From the NCBI GenBank assembly GCA_965242735.1, contig OZ251497.1, positions 2,480,001 through 2,544,000 on the forward strand: a stretch of DNA of 64,000 nucleotides. Direction: 5' to 3'. Positions 1 through 9,204 of this stretch are shown here, in pieces (the stretch's first letter is position 1; the number at the start of each line of letters is the position of its first letter). The position numbers and the translations under genes were made by a program. Source of the DNA: G958295645 sp965242735 (lineage in GTDB: Bacteria; Gemmatimonadota; Gemmatimonadetes; Longimicrobiales; Gaopeijiaceae). The notes below the pieces were generated by a model, which saw only the letters and a list, made by a program, of their open reading frames with translations, was not told the DNA's origin and did not search any database.

Positions 1-1542
1 GTCGCCCAGGCGCCCGCGCCCGTGAAAGGTCATGATCATCAGGCGCGTCATGTAGAAGGCCGTGAGCAGGGCCGTCGCCAGCAACACCGCCCAGAAGACG
101 GCGTACCAGGCGCCGTAGGCGTTGTTGGGCGCGCCTGCCCAGGCGCCCGCGTACCAGATGATCTCGTCCTTCGAGAAGAAGCCGGCCAAGGGCCATATGC
201 CGGCGATGGCCAGCGTGGCGATCCACATCACGGCGCACGTGGCGGGCATGCGCTTGGAGAGGCCGCCCATGTTGCGCATGTCCTGCGCGTCGGCCTTGGC
301 GCCGGTCTCGTGGAACGCATGGTGAAGCGAATGGATCACGGCCCCCGCGCCCAGGAAGAGCAGCGCCTTGAAGAAGGCGTGCGTGACCAAGTGGAAGACC
401 GACGCCGTGAAGGCGCCCACGCCCGCGGCCACGATCATGAAGCCCAGCTGCGACACGGTGGAATAGGCCAAGACCTTCTTGATGTCGTATTGCTGCAGCG
501 CGATGGTGGCGGCGAGCAGCGCCGTCAGCGCGCCGACCCCGGCCACCACGACTTGGCTGGTGGGCGCCAGCGCGAACAGCACCGACGAGCGCGCGATCAT
601 GTAGACGCCCGCGGTGACCATGGTCGCGGCGTGGATCAGCGCGGACACGGGCGTCGGCCCCGCCATGGCGTCGGGCAGCCAGACGTGCAGCGGCACTTGG
701 GCGCTCTTGCCCGCGGCGCCCAGCATGAACAGCAGCGTGATCGCCGTCACGACTGCGCGGTCGTCGGCGAAGGCGGCCGGCGCGCCCGCCATGATCGGCC
801 CGAAGTCCAGCGTGCCGAACGTGTTGAAGAGCAGGAACATCGCGAGGAGAAAGCCCAAGTCGCCGATGCGGTTGACGACGAACGCCTTCTTGCCGGCGTC
901 GGACTTCTCGCGGTCGGCGAACCAGTAGCCGATCAGCAGGTAGCTGCAGAGCCCCACGCCCTCCCATCCCACGAACATCAGCGCGTACCCGGCGCCCAGC
1001 ACCAGGACGAGCATGAAGAACACGAACAGGTTGAGATAGGCGAAGTAGCGCGGATACCCGGGATCGTCGCGCATGTATCCGACGCTGAACACGTGGATGA
1101 GCGCGCCCACGCCGGTGACGACGAGCAGCATCACCATCGACAGAGGGTCGAGCTGCAACGCGACGTCGATCTGAAGCGAGCCCGTGACCAGCCACGTCCA
1201 GTAGCTCCGCACCACCGGCTCGTGCAGGTCCGCGCCCATCATCCCGACGAAGTTGACGACGGCCAACAAGAACGCGGCGACCATGACGCCCGGCCCGACA
1301 TAGGTGGGCCAGCGGTGCGTGCGCGGGCGCGGCCCGGAAGACCCTGCGGCCGCCGCCGCCGAGGCTTCGCCCCCTGCCCGCAACGCCGCGGCCGACCGCG
1401 CCGAGGCGACCAGCGCCAGCGTCCCGTTGACGGCGAAGCCCAGCAACGGCAGCAGCACGATCAAACCCGGCAGGAACGGCTCCCAGTTCGCCGCGTTCGC
1501 CAAGGGCGCGTCCGCCCCGGAAGGCATCGGGCCGAGCGTCAT
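1..1542 (-). CDS. nuoL: NADH-quinone oxidoreductase subunit L (C-terminus missing)
   Basis: Proton-pumping antiporter-like membrane subunit of respiratory complex I. The first 514 codons are visible and the frame is still open at the left edge, so the C-terminal helices lie outside the window. The predicted ATG is at 1542, four bases after the nuoK stop. The protein shows the usual multi-helix pattern. The conserved core holds GWEGVGLCSYLLIGYW, a lysine-rich loop with NRIGD, the discontinuous-helix segment LPDAMAGPTPVSALIHAAT, and HALFF-like HAFFKALLFL. It is the last visible gene of the nuo operon; nuoM and nuoN presumably follow beyond the edge. A Pro/Ala/Ser-rich loop near residues 45-75 is longer than usual. 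Confidence 0.95.
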   Translation of the reverse strand, partial: MTLGPMPSGADAPLANAANWEPFLPGLIVLLPLLGFAVNGTLALVASARSAAALRAGGEASAAAAAGSSGPRPRTHRWPTYVGPGVMVAAFLLAVVNFVGMMGADLHEPVVRSYWTWLVTGSLQIDVALQLDPLSMVMLLVVTGVGALIHVFSVGYMRDDPGYPRYFAYLNLFVFFMLVLVLGAGYALMFVGWEGVGLCSYLLIGYWFADREKSDAGKKAFVVNRIGDLGFLLAMFLLFNTFGTLDFGPIMAGAPAAFADDRAVVTAITLLFMLGAAGKSAQVPLHVWLPDAMAGPTPVSALIHAATMVTAGVYMIARSSVLFALAPTSQVVVAGVGALTALLAATIALQQYDIKKVLAYSTVSQLGFMIVAAGVGAFTASVFHLVTHAFFKALLFLGAGAVIHSLHHAFHETGAKADAQDMRNMGGLSKRMPATCAVMWIATLAIAGIWPLAGFFSKDEIIWYAGAWAGAPNNAYGAWYAVFWAVLLATALLTAFYMTRLMIMTFHGRGRLGD

Positions 1543-1546
1543 CGCG

Positions 1547-1840
1547 TCACCAGCGCAACAGGTTGAACCGGTCCACTTGCACGGTCTTGCAGTGGCGGAA
1601 CACGGCGATGATGATGGCCAGGCCCACGGCCGCTTCCGCCGCCGCGACCGTCATGACGAAGAAGACGAAGAGCTGGCCTTCGATGCCCACCTGCCGCGAC
1701 AGGGTCACGAACGCCAAGTTGACCGCGTTGAGCTGCAGTTCGATGCACAGAAACATCACGATGGCGTTGCGCCGGACGATCACCCCCAGCGTGCCGATCA
1801 CGAAGAGCAGCGCACTGAGCAACAGGGCATGCGTCAGCAT
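1547..1840 (-). CDS. nuoK: NADH-quinone oxidoreductase subunit K
   Basis: Small three-helix membrane subunit of complex I, 97 residues, the normal family length. The ATG at 1840 overlaps the nuoJ stop (ATGA arrangement), which fixes the start. Family signatures are visible: GVIVRRNAIVMFLCIELQLN in the first half with the conserved membrane glutamate, and a second glutamate in AAAEAAVGLA. Both are needed for proton translocation in characterised NuoK proteins. The next gene, nuoL, starts four bases downstream. Confidence 0.96.
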   Translation of the reverse strand: MLTHALLLSALLFVIGTLGVIVRRNAIVMFLCIELQLNAVNLAFVTLSRQVGIEGQLFVFFVMTVAAAEAAVGLAIIIAVFRHCKTVQVDRFNLLRW

Positions 1841-2376
1841 CAGCGGCCGGCCTCCTCCGAGCGCGGCTTCGCGAGGACGACGGCCGCCACGATCGCGACG
1901 AGCAGCAGCAACCCGACAATCTCGAAGGCGACCACGTAGTCGGTGAAGAGCGGATCGGCGATCGCGCCCACGGCCCCCTTCTCCGCGACCAGCGCGTCCA
2001 CCGCGCTCGCCGCGTCGCCTCGCAACGCTCCCGACGCGCCGCCGCGCGCGAAGCCCGTCCAGAGCAGGCCGCCCGTCAGCCCGGACGCCGCCAGCGCGAG
2101 GAGCGACCACAGCCCGAACTTGAGATCGGCGCGGTAGTCGTGGCCCAGGTTGAGCAGCATGATGACGAACAGGAACAGCACCATGATGGCGCCCGCGTAC
2201 ACCATGATCTGCACGGCGGCGAGGAAATGCGCCTCGAGGAGCACGAAGATGCCGGCCACGCTGGCCAGGGCGGCCACCATGAAGAGCAGGCTGGCCACCG
2301 GACTGCGTCCCAGCACCACGCCCAGCGCGCCGCCCACGGCGACCACCGCGAACAGGAAGAAGAACGCGTCGGTCAT
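1840..2376 (-). CDS. nuoJ: NADH-quinone oxidoreductase subunit J
   Basis: Five-helix membrane subunit of complex I, 178 residues. The start ATG at 2376 overlaps the nuoI stop by four bases, and its own stop overlaps the nuoK start. The N-terminal segment with HFLAAVQIMVYAGAIMVLFL is the conserved NuoJ core, including the pi-bulge helix linked to the E-channel. The loop between the last two helices is Gly/Ala-rich and variable, as in other NuoJ proteins. Confidence 0.95.
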   Translation of the reverse strand: MTDAFFFLFAVVAVGGALGVVLGRSPVASLLFMVAALASVAGIFVLLEAHFLAAVQIMVYAGAIMVLFLFVIMLLNLGHDYRADLKFGLWSLLALAASGLTGGLLWTGFARGGASGALRGDAASAVDALVAEKGAVGAIADPLFTDYVVAFEIVGLLLLVAIVAAVVLAKPRSEEAGR

Positions 2377-2873
2377 TCGGAGCGCGGGTCCGACGGGTCC
2401 CACAACAGCGTCGTGGCGTGGTCCTGGTCCATCAGGCGGTCCAGATCGTAGACGAACCGGTCGCGTTCGTACTCGGCGTTCTCGAAGTGGCGGCCCACGT
2501 GGATGGCCTCGACGGGACAGACCTCCTGGCACATTCCGCAGAAGATGCAGCGAAACTCGTCGATCTCGTACACCAGCGGATAGCGGTTGCCCTGGTCGTC
2601 CTCGCCGCCGACCAAGCGGATGCAGTTGGCGGGGCAAACCGTGGGACAGAGGCCGCACGCCACGCACTTCGGCCTGCCGTCCGCGTGCACTTCCATGCGG
2701 TGCGTGCCGCGCCAGCGCGGATGCAGGCTCGGCTGCTCCTCCGGATACTCCAACGTCACCTTCTGGGGGTTGACCAAGTGACGCAGCGTCAAGCTCATGC
2801 CCTTGAGCGTCGCGCGCATGTACGACGTGCGCCCGGGTTCGGGACGCCTCATCACCTTGACCGATATCGCCAT
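2373..2873 (-). CDS. nuoI: NADH-quinone oxidoreductase subunit I (2x[4Fe-4S] ferredoxin-like)
   Basis: Electron-transfer subunit carrying clusters N6a and N6b in the peripheral arm of complex I. It has 166 residues. Two ferredoxin motifs are complete: Cys70, 73, 76, 80 (CVACGLCPTVC) and Cys109, 112, 115, 119 (CIFCGMCQEVC). The ATG at 2873 is preceded by a good Shine-Dalgarno, AAAGGAG. The start region MAISVKVMRRPEPG lacks a membrane helix, and the N-terminal amphipathic segment fits membrane-surface binding. The 3' end overlaps nuoJ by four bases. Confidence 0.96.
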   Translation of the reverse strand: MAISVKVMRRPEPGRTSYMRATLKGMSLTLRHLVNPQKVTLEYPEEQPSLHPRWRGTHRMEVHADGRPKCVACGLCPTVCPANCIRLVGGEDDQGNRYPLVYEIDEFRCIFCGMCQEVCPVEAIHVGRHFENAEYERDRFVYDLDRLMDQDHATTLLWDPSDPRSE

Positions 2874-2906
2874 GTTTCCGTTGCTCCTTTGGGCTTCAGC
2901 CGGTTC

Positions 2907-4193
2907 TCAGGGCCGCCAGTCCGCGGCGTCGGCGGCCGGGGCCAAGCGGCGCCGGGCGGGCCTGCGCTTGGCGTGCGCGCCCGCGATGATGCGGTCTCGG
3001 TCCACGAAGAAGAGGAACGCCAACGTGGCCACGCCGCTCACCCCGGTGAGCACGAGCCCGTAGCGCAGGCCGAACGGGACCTCGAGCTGGGCCAGCACCA
3101 GCATCGTTCCCGCCGTCAGAACGACGTAGCCCAGGGCCGCCGGCAGCATGACCTTCCAGCCCAGGTGCATGACTTGGTCGTACCGGAAGCGCGGCAACGT
3201 CCAGCGCACCCAGATGAACAGCAGCACGAAGAAGGCCGTCTTGGCCGCGAAGGACGCCAGCGTGGCCAGCGTGATCCAGACGCTCGGCTCGGCGGCGATG
3301 GGCGCGCCGGCGGCGTCGAAGCCCCGGATCCAGGCGCCGTCGTGCCAGAACATGTCGTCGCCCTTCCACAAGGGCACGTCCCATCCTCCGAAGAACAGCG
3401 TGGCCATCAACGCGGAGGCGGTCAGCACGTGCGCGTACTCCGCGATGAAGAACATCGAGAACTTCATGGCCGAGTATTCCGTGTGGTAGCCGGTGACCAG
3501 CTCCGACTCGGCTTCGGGCATGTCGAACGGGAGCCGGTTCGTCTCCGCGAAGGCCGAGACGACGAAGAAGACGAAGGCGAGCGACAGCGGCAAGAAGAAC
3601 CACAGTCCCATCTGCTGCTGCTGGTGCACGACCTCGGTCAGCGTGACGTTGCCCGCAAGCAAGAGCACGGCGATCAAGCTCAGTCCCAGCGCGACTTCGT
3701 AGGAAATCATTTGGGCCGACGCCCTCAGCCCGCCCAGGAACGCGTACTTGTTGTTGGACGCCCATCCCGCCAGCACGACGCCGTAGACGGCCAGCGAAGA
3801 CAGCGCCAGCACGTAGAGCACGCCCACGGGCACGTCGGCCACGATCATGTCGACGGCGCCGACCGGCGTGGGCAGCGGGGCGGCGAACGGAATCACCGCG
3901 AACGTGGCCAGCGCCGGAGTGATCGCCAGGGCCGGGCCCAGAAGGAAGTAGAACCGAGAAGCCGTGCCCGGCATCGTCTCTTCCTTGAGGATGTTCTTGA
4001 CGCCGTCCGCGATGGGCTGAAGCCAGCCGAACCGGCCGACGCGGTTGGGGCCGAGACGGTCCTGGATGAACGCGGACACCCGGCGCTCGGCAAGCGTCAT
4101 GTAGGCCACCGCGACCATGATCACGGTGAAGACGAAGAGCACCTTGGCGACGCCCGCGACGAGGAACCACGTCCCCGAGTCCAGCCGGCTCAC
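2907..4193 (-). CDS. nuoH: NADH-quinone oxidoreductase subunit H
   Basis: Membrane subunit that forms most of the quinone channel and contacts the peripheral arm. I place the start at the GTG at 4193 because it overlaps the nuoG stop (GTGA), giving 428 residues. A longer reading frame upstream lies inside nuoG and is a shadow. Diagnostic motifs: AERRVSAFIQDRLGPNRVGR near the N-terminus, LQPIADGVKNILKEE, and FAETNRLPFDMPEAESELV in the conserved glutamate-rich loop. An insert around residues 255-285 (DMFWHDGAWIRG) is an extra periplasmic or cytoplasmic loop. The C-terminus ends in a basic tail. Confidence 0.95.
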   Translation of the reverse strand: MSRLDSGTWFLVAGVAKVLFVFTVIMVAVAYMTLAERRVSAFIQDRLGPNRVGRFGWLQPIADGVKNILKEETMPGTASRFYFLLGPALAITPALATFAVIPFAAPLPTPVGAVDMIVADVPVGVLYVLALSSLAVYGVVLAGWASNNKYAFLGGLRASAQMISYEVALGLSLIAVLLLAGNVTLTEVVHQQQQMGLWFFLPLSLAFVFFVVSAFAETNRLPFDMPEAESELVTGYHTEYSAMKFSMFFIAEYAHVLTASALMATLFFGGWDVPLWKGDDMFWHDGAWIRGFDAAGAPIAAEPSVWITLATLASFAAKTAFFVLLFIWVRWTLPRFRYDQVMHLGWKVMLPAALGYVVLTAGTMLVLAQLEVPFGLRYGLVLTGVSGVATLAFLFFVDRDRIIAGAHAKRRPARRRLAPAADAADWRP

Positions 4194-5860
4194 GCGGGGT
4201 CCGCACCGTTGGCGGCGCCGACGGCCGTCTTGCCCGCCGGCGACGACGCGCCGGACGCAAGCATCGCTCCCTGCGTGCCCAGCCCGTCGTACGACAGCCC
4301 GGCGAAGGCCTCGTGCCGGGCCGCCACGATCTCGGCGAACGCCTGGGCGCAGCTGTCCGGCGCCGCGTCGCCGCCCTCCAGCGCCGCCAGCAACGCTCCC
4401 AGGACCAGCCAAGCCGGCCGGCTCTCGCCCGGGGTCCGCAGCCCCGGCCAGAAGCGCTGCACGCGTCCGTGCACGTTGACGAAGGCGCCCTCTTGCTCGG
4501 CGAACGCGGCCAGCGGGAGCACGAAGTCCGCGTTGGCGGCCGCGGCCGGCGGCTCTCGCGTCCCCAAGTAGACGAAGAGGCTCGCGGCGGCGCCGAACGC
4601 CTCGTCCTGATCGGCGAGCTCGTCGTCCATCACCAGCACGACGCCCTCGTGCGCCGACACCTCGTCCAGCCCGCCCGTCCCGTCGTCGGCGCCCACCCGC
4701 GAGAAGGCGAGCGCTCGCGCCCCGCCGGCGTTGGGCGACAAGTCCCGCCGCCGCGCCAACAGCGGAAAGCCCGGCAGCACGTCCTCCGTGGCCGCCCGCC
4801 GAGAGCGAAAGACCCGCGCCGACACGGATCCCGCCGCCTCAGCCACGGCGGCCAGCGCCGCCAGGGCTTCGCACGACGATCCCGCCGACCCCACCACCTT
4901 CACGTCAGCCCCGCCGGCCGTCCGCAACTTGGCCAGCAGCATCTCCAGCGCCTCGTCCCACGCCGCCGGCCGCCGATCCTTCGAACGACCGGCCGCCGGC
5001 GCCGCCAAGCGGCCTCCCTGGTTCATCCACTCGTAGCGGGCGCGGCCGTAGTCGCACATCCAGTGCCCGTTGACTTCCGGGTTCTCCCGCGGCTTCAAGC
5101 GCTGCACCAAGTTGTCGCGCACGTGCAGCTCTACGTTGCATCCCTGGCTGCATTCGGGACACACCGAAGGCGCGTGGTCCAAGTCCCACGCCCTGGCCTT
5201 GTGCAGGAAGTCCTTGGACACCAAGGCGCCGACCGGACAGATGTCCACCACGTTGCCCGCGAACGACGCCCCTTCCAGCCCTTCGGCGAAGAAGGTGTCG
5301 ATGACGGCCCGGCTCCCCCGCTCCACGACCGTCAGGCGCGAGTCGCGCGCCACCTCGTCCATGAAGCGGACGCACCGCGTGCACATGACGCAACGGTCGC
5401 CGTAGTACAGGACGTCGCCCCCGAAGTCGTCGCGCCCGAAGACCCGCTTGGGCTCCCGGCCGCGTCCTTTCTCCCGGCCCTCCGCAAACACGTAGTCCTG
5501 GAGCTTGCACTCGCCCGACATGTCGCAGATGGGACAGTCGAGCGGGTGGTTGACCAAGTAGAACTCCAGCACGCCCTCGCGCATCTTCAGCGCTTCGGCG
5601 CTGTCCGTCCTCACCACTTGGCCGTCCTGGGCCGTGGTCACGCAGGAAGGCTGCAGCTTGGGCGCGCCTTCCACCTCGACCAGGCAAATGCGGCATTGCG
5701 CCGGCGCCGACAGGCCGGGGTGCCAGCAGTAGTGCGGCAGGACCGTGCCCATGCTCGCGGCGGCCTCCAGCAGCGACGTGCCCTTGGGCACCGTGACGTC
5801 TTGGCCGTCGATCGAGAGCGTCACGGTGTCGGAAGGCAGGCGTCCGTTGTCGGCCATCAT
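4190..5860 (-). CDS. nuoG: NADH-quinone oxidoreductase subunit G
   Basis: Largest peripheral-arm subunit of complex I, carrying an electron-wire segment. The N-terminal [2Fe-2S] domain holds CWHPGL...CRICLVEVEG. The His/Cys N5 site is HPLDCPICDMSGEC. N4 ligands are in CVMCTRCVRF and CPVGAL. An additional N7-type motif, CPECSQGC followed 27 residues later by Cys, is intact. At 556 residues it is shorter than the roughly 700-900 of many homologues: the C-terminal molybdopterin-oxidoreductase-like region is abbreviated and Ala-rich. Tandem ATGs at 5860/5857 follow a GAGGAG ribosome site. The 3' end overlaps nuoH. Confidence 0.93.
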   Translation of the reverse strand: MMADNGRLPSDTVTLSIDGQDVTVPKGTSLLEAAASMGTVLPHYCWHPGLSAPAQCRICLVEVEGAPKLQPSCVTTAQDGQVVRTDSAEALKMREGVLEFYLVNHPLDCPICDMSGECKLQDYVFAEGREKGRGREPKRVFGRDDFGGDVLYYGDRCVMCTRCVRFMDEVARDSRLTVVERGSRAVIDTFFAEGLEGASFAGNVVDICPVGALVSKDFLHKARAWDLDHAPSVCPECSQGCNVELHVRDNLVQRLKPRENPEVNGHWMCDYGRARYEWMNQGGRLAAPAAGRSKDRRPAAWDEALEMLLAKLRTAGGADVKVVGSAGSSCEALAALAAVAEAAGSVSARVFRSRRAATEDVLPGFPLLARRRDLSPNAGGARALAFSRVGADDGTGGLDEVSAHEGVVLVMDDELADQDEAFGAAASLFVYLGTREPPAAAANADFVLPLAAFAEQEGAFVNVHGRVQRFWPGLRTPGESRPAWLVLGALLAALEGGDAAPDSCAQAFAEIVAARHEAFAGLSYDGLGTQGAMLASGASSPAGKTAVGAANGADPA

Positions 5861-5903
5861 CGCTTCTCCTCGCTCATGGCGCCGGCCTCGCCGGCCCGGC
5901 GGG

Positions 5904-7199
5904 TCACGCCGCCCCCACGCGCTCGCCCCGGCGGACGAGGGCCAAGTATTCGTCGCGGAACTTCTCTATGGAAGAGACGATGGGCGCGGCCAGCGAATCC
6001 GACAGCACGCAGATCGTCGTCCCCGTCATTTGATCGGAAATCTCGAGCAGCGTGTCCAAGTCCTCTTCCTTTCCCCTGCCCTCTTCGATTCGGCGCAGGA
6101 TGCGGCTGGCCCAAGCCGTGCCTTCGCGGCAGGGCGTGCACTGGCCGCACGACTCGTGCGCGTAGAAGTCGGCCATGCGCCGCGTCTGCTTGACGATGTC
6201 CGCGCTCTCGTCCATCACGATCACCGACGCGCAGCCCAGCATCGACCCCGCGGCCTCGACGCCCTCGTAGCACAGGGTGCACGACTCGCAGTCCTCCGCG
6301 CTCATGATCGGCACGGAACTGCCTCCCGGGATCACCGCCTTGAGCGCCTTGCCGTCGCGAACGCCGCCGCACACGTCGTCGATCAGGTCCATCATCGGGA
6401 AGCCCAGCGGCAGCTCGTAGTTGCCGGGCAGGTTCACGTGTCCGGACACGCAGAACAGCTTGGTGCCGGGGCTCTTCTCCGTGCCCCACTGGCGGTACCA
6501 CTCGCCCCCGTGCCGCACGATGTGGGGGACCGCGGCCAGCGTCTCGACATTGTTGATGGTGGTGGGCATGCCGAACGCGCCGGCGGCCGCCGGGAACGGA
6601 GGCTTGATGCGCGGCTCGCCCCGCTGGCCCTCCAGCGAATTCATCAGGCCGGTCTCCTCGCCGCAGATGTAGGCGCCGGCGCCCACATGGAGCGTCACGT
6701 CGATGTCGGTTCCGGAGCCCAGCACGTCCTTCCCGGCCAAGCCTTCGGCGTACGCCTCCTCGAGCGCCTTGGCCAGCACGCGCGTGGCCTCGAAGAATTC
6801 GCCCCTCAAGTAGATGTAGCAGTGCTCGGCGCCGATGGCGTAGGCGCCGATCAGGCACCCCTCTATGAGCTGGTGCGGCGTCCAGCGAATGATCTCGCGG
6901 TCCTTGAACGTGCCCGGCTCCGACTCGTCCGCGTTGCAGAGCAAGTAGTGCGGACGTCCGGAAGCCCGGCTGGGCATGAAGGACCACTTGACGCCGGTCG
7001 GAAACCCGGCGCCGCCCCGCCCCCGCAGCCCCGACGCCTTCACCGCCTCGACCACGGCGGTGCGGCCCATCTCCAGCGCACGCGCCAGTCCTTCGTAGCC
7101 GCCGCGGGCCCGCCATCCCCCCACGGTGCGCGCCGCCGGATCGCCGAAGCCGTCGCTGAGGACGCGGACCTCGCGGTCGTGCCGGTACGGATACGCCAC
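5904..7199 (-). CDS. nuoF: NADH-quinone oxidoreductase subunit F (NADH- and FMN-binding)
   Basis: The NADH-oxidising subunit of complex I: binds NADH and FMN and carries [4Fe-4S] cluster N3. It has 431 residues from a GTG start at 7199. Motifs: GLRGRGGAGFPTGVKWSF (nucleotide-binding glycine-rich loop), CNADESEPGTFKDR (FMN/NADH site), GAGAYICGEETGLMNSLEG, and ESCGQCTPCREG with a downstream Cys for cluster N3. It lies 11 bases after nuoE. The upstream in-frame ATG at 7214 is followed by a stop three codons later, which rules out that start. Confidence 0.95.
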   Translation of the reverse strand: MAYPYRHDREVRVLSDGFGDPAARTVGGWRARGGYEGLARALEMGRTAVVEAVKASGLRGRGGAGFPTGVKWSFMPSRASGRPHYLLCNADESEPGTFKDREIIRWTPHQLIEGCLIGAYAIGAEHCYIYLRGEFFEATRVLAKALEEAYAEGLAGKDVLGSGTDIDVTLHVGAGAYICGEETGLMNSLEGQRGEPRIKPPFPAAAGAFGMPTTINNVETLAAVPHIVRHGGEWYRQWGTEKSPGTKLFCVSGHVNLPGNYELPLGFPMMDLIDDVCGGVRDGKALKAVIPGGSSVPIMSAEDCESCTLCYEGVEAAGSMLGCASVIVMDESADIVKQTRRMADFYAHESCGQCTPCREGTAWASRILRRIEEGRGKEEDLDTLLEISDQMTGTTICVLSDSLAAPIVSSIEKFRDEYLALVRRGERVGAA

Positions 7200-7210
7200 G
7201 GGTCAGTCGC

Positions 7211-7930
7211 TCATACGGCGGCGCCGCTCCGCAGCTCGCCCCGCAGGCGGTCCAGGATGCTCGGCACGTCCTGCGGCCCGACGTCCTCGAAGTACCGGGA
7301 GTTGATCTGCACGCATGTGGGAAATCCGCAGGCCGCCAGGCACTCGGCTTCCACGACCGTGAAGGCGCCGTCGTCCGAAGTCTCCCCCAGCTCCGTCCCC
7401 GCGTGCTGCAAGAACGCGGCCAGCACGTCGTCCGCCCCGCACAGGTTGCACGAAATGTTGGTGCACACCTGAATGAGGAACTGCCCCACCGGACGCTTGT
7501 TGTACATCGTGTAGAACGTGGCGACGCCGCGCACGTAGGCGGCGCTCAGATCGAGCAGCCGCGCGACTTCGTCCATCGTCTCGGGCGAGACGAAGCCCCT
7601 CAGCTCCTGAGCCAAGTTGAGCGTGGGCAGCAAGGCCGCGCGGGCGGTCGGATACCGGCTCTTGATCTTCTCGAACCGCTCGAGGTAGGGACCGTCGAAG
7701 AGCGGCGCCTCCGGCTCCTTGGCCGCCAGCATGTAGGGCAGGCTCGGCGCCACGCTGGGATGTCCGCCGTCCGGCGGCGCCGCGGCCGAAGCGACGCCGC
7801 CCCGCACGTCGGCTTCCGCCAGCCCGAATTCGCCCGTGTTGCCCGCCCATCCCGGGTTGTTCGCGGAAACGTCGCGCCCCGGTCCGCCGCGCTCGCGGGG
7901 GGCGCCCCGCGACGAAGGCCCGCCGATCAC
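7211..7930 (-). CDS. nuoE: NADH-quinone oxidoreductase subunit E ([2Fe-2S] thioredoxin-like)
   Basis: Peripheral-arm subunit with cluster N1a. The C-terminal 173 residues carry the family fold, with ligands in CTNISCNLCGA and ECLAACGFPTC. The preceding helical region has RYPTARAALLPTLNLAQ and GVATFYTMYNKRPVG. Two starts are possible. The GTG at 7930 overlaps the nuoD stop (GTGA) and gives 239 residues with a Gly/Pro-rich N-terminal extension of about 66 residues. The ATG at 7732 gives 173 residues. I favour the GTG because nearly every junction in this operon is coupled in this way, but the extension is low complexity. Confidence 0.92.
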   Translation of the reverse strand: MIGGPSSRGAPRERGGPGRDVSANNPGWAGNTGEFGLAEADVRGGVASAAAPPDGGHPSVAPSLPYMLAAKEPEAPLFDGPYLERFEKIKSRYPTARAALLPTLNLAQELRGFVSPETMDEVARLLDLSAAYVRGVATFYTMYNKRPVGQFLIQVCTNISCNLCGADDVLAAFLQHAGTELGETSDDGAFTVVEAECLAACGFPTCVQINSRYFEDVGPQDVPSILDRLRGELRSGAAV

Positions 7931-9204
7931 CGGTCGATCTCGCCCAGGACGATGTCCAGGCTGGCGTTGATGACGATGAGATCGGCCATCAGGTGGCCCT
8001 CGGCCAACGCGGGGATGGCCGACAAGTTGACGAACGAGGGCGGGCGAATCCGCCAGCGGACCGGCTTCGGCCCTCCGTCGCCCACCACGTACATGCCCAG
8101 CTCGCCCTTCGATCCCTCCACCGAGAACCAGCAGTCCTCGGCGGGCGCGGGAATCCCCTCGGTCACCAGCTTGAAGTGGTGAATCATCGACTCCATGTCC
8201 GACATGCAGTCCGTCTTGGACGGGAGGCTGACGCGCGGGTCGTCCACGTCGATGGGGCCGGACGGGAGCCGGTCCAGAGCCTGGTGGAGGATGCGCAGGC
8301 TTTGGCGCATTTCCTCCATGCGCACCAAGTACCGGTCGTAGCAGTCGCCGTGGCAACCGATGGGCACTTCGAAGTCGTAGTTCTCGTAGTCGTAGTACGG
8401 CTTGTCCTTGCGCACGTCGTACGGCACGCCGCTCGCGCGGAGGTTGGCGCCGGTAAGCCCGTGAGCGACCGCGTCCTCCGCGGAGATGGCGCCGATGCCC
8501 TGCGTGCGGCCGACGTGGATGGCGTTGCAGGTGAGCAGGCCGTCGATCTCGTCCAGCGTGGCCGGAAGCCCGTCGGCGAATTCGCGCACGCCCGCGGCCC
8601 AGCCCTCCGGCAGGTCGGCCATCATCCCGCCGATGCGCGTGGCGGACGTGGTGATGCGGGCGCCCGTGAGCGCTTCGTGCAGCTTGTAGACCTTCTCGCG
8701 CTGCTGGAAGGCGTAGAGGAAGGGCGTGAAGGCGCCGACGTCGATGGACCACGTGCCCAGCCAGAGCAGATGGGAGAAGATGCGGTCCATCTCCATGCAG
8801 ATGACGCGCACGACGCGGCACCGGTCCGTCACCTCGATGCCCATGAGCTTCTCGACGGCCATGACGTAGGCGCAGTTGTAGATGAGCGGCGCCAGGTAGT
8901 CCATGCGGTCCGTGAGCGGAACGATCTGGTTCCAGGTGCGGTACTCGCCCAGCTTCTCGAAGGACGAATGCAGGTAGCCCAGCCGGGGCGTCACGCTCAC
9001 CACCGTCTCGCCGTCGAGCTCGACGACCAGGCGCAGGACGCCGTGGGTGGCCGGGTGTTGCGGGCCGACGTTGACCAGCATGGTCTCGGAGTCCCAGTCG
9101 GGCTCGGGCGCGTCGAAGGGGGCCGCTGGGCTGGCGACCAAGGCGCCGCCGGGTCCCATCTCGGGGGTTCGGGACGCTTGGAACTCGACCGTGCGCGTCG
9201 TCAT
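7927..9204 (-). CDS. nuoD: NADH-quinone oxidoreductase subunit D
   Basis: 49-kDa-type subunit lining the quinone site with NuoB. It has 425 residues from the ATG at 9204, which overlaps the nuoC stop (ATGA). Motifs: VNVGPQHPATHGVLRL, with the quinone-site histidine, LGYLHSSFEKL, YNCAYVMAVEKLMGIE, and a C-terminal GDGGPKPVRWRIRPPSF typical of the family. The C-terminus ends with GEIDR, the usual NuoD ending. The first 45 residues are a variable Ala/Pro-rich leader. Confidence 0.96.
   Translation of the reverse strand: MTTRTVEFQASRTPEMGPGGALVASPAAPFDAPEPDWDSETMLVNVGPQHPATHGVLRLVVELDGETVVSVTPRLGYLHSSFEKLGEYRTWNQIVPLTDRMDYLAPLIYNCAYVMAVEKLMGIEVTDRCRVVRVICMEMDRIFSHLLWLGTWSIDVGAFTPFLYAFQQREKVYKLHEALTGARITTSATRIGGMMADLPEGWAAGVREFADGLPATLDEIDGLLTCNAIHVGRTQGIGAISAEDAVAHGLTGANLRASGVPYDVRKDKPYYDYENYDFEVPIGCHGDCYDRYLVRMEEMRQSLRILHQALDRLPSGPIDVDDPRVSLPSKTDCMSDMESMIHHFKLVTEGIPAPAEDCWFSVEGSKGELGMYVVGDGGPKPVRWRIRPPSFVNLSAIPALAEGHLMADLIVINASLDIVLGEIDR

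Noticed and set aside
22..1566. Long plus-strand open frame opposite nuoL
   Set aside because: It is a mirror of nuoL with Gly/Arg/His-rich composition typical of the antisense frame of a high-GC gene; nuoL motifs are unambiguous on the other strand.
2418..4571. 717-codon plus-strand frame opposite nuoI-nuoH-nuoG
   Set aside because: Antisense shadow with low-complexity composition and no family motif.
7203..7214. ATG overlapping the nuoE stop as the nuoF start
   Set aside because: The frame meets a stop after three codons (ATG AGC GAC TGA); nuoF must start at the GTG at 7199.
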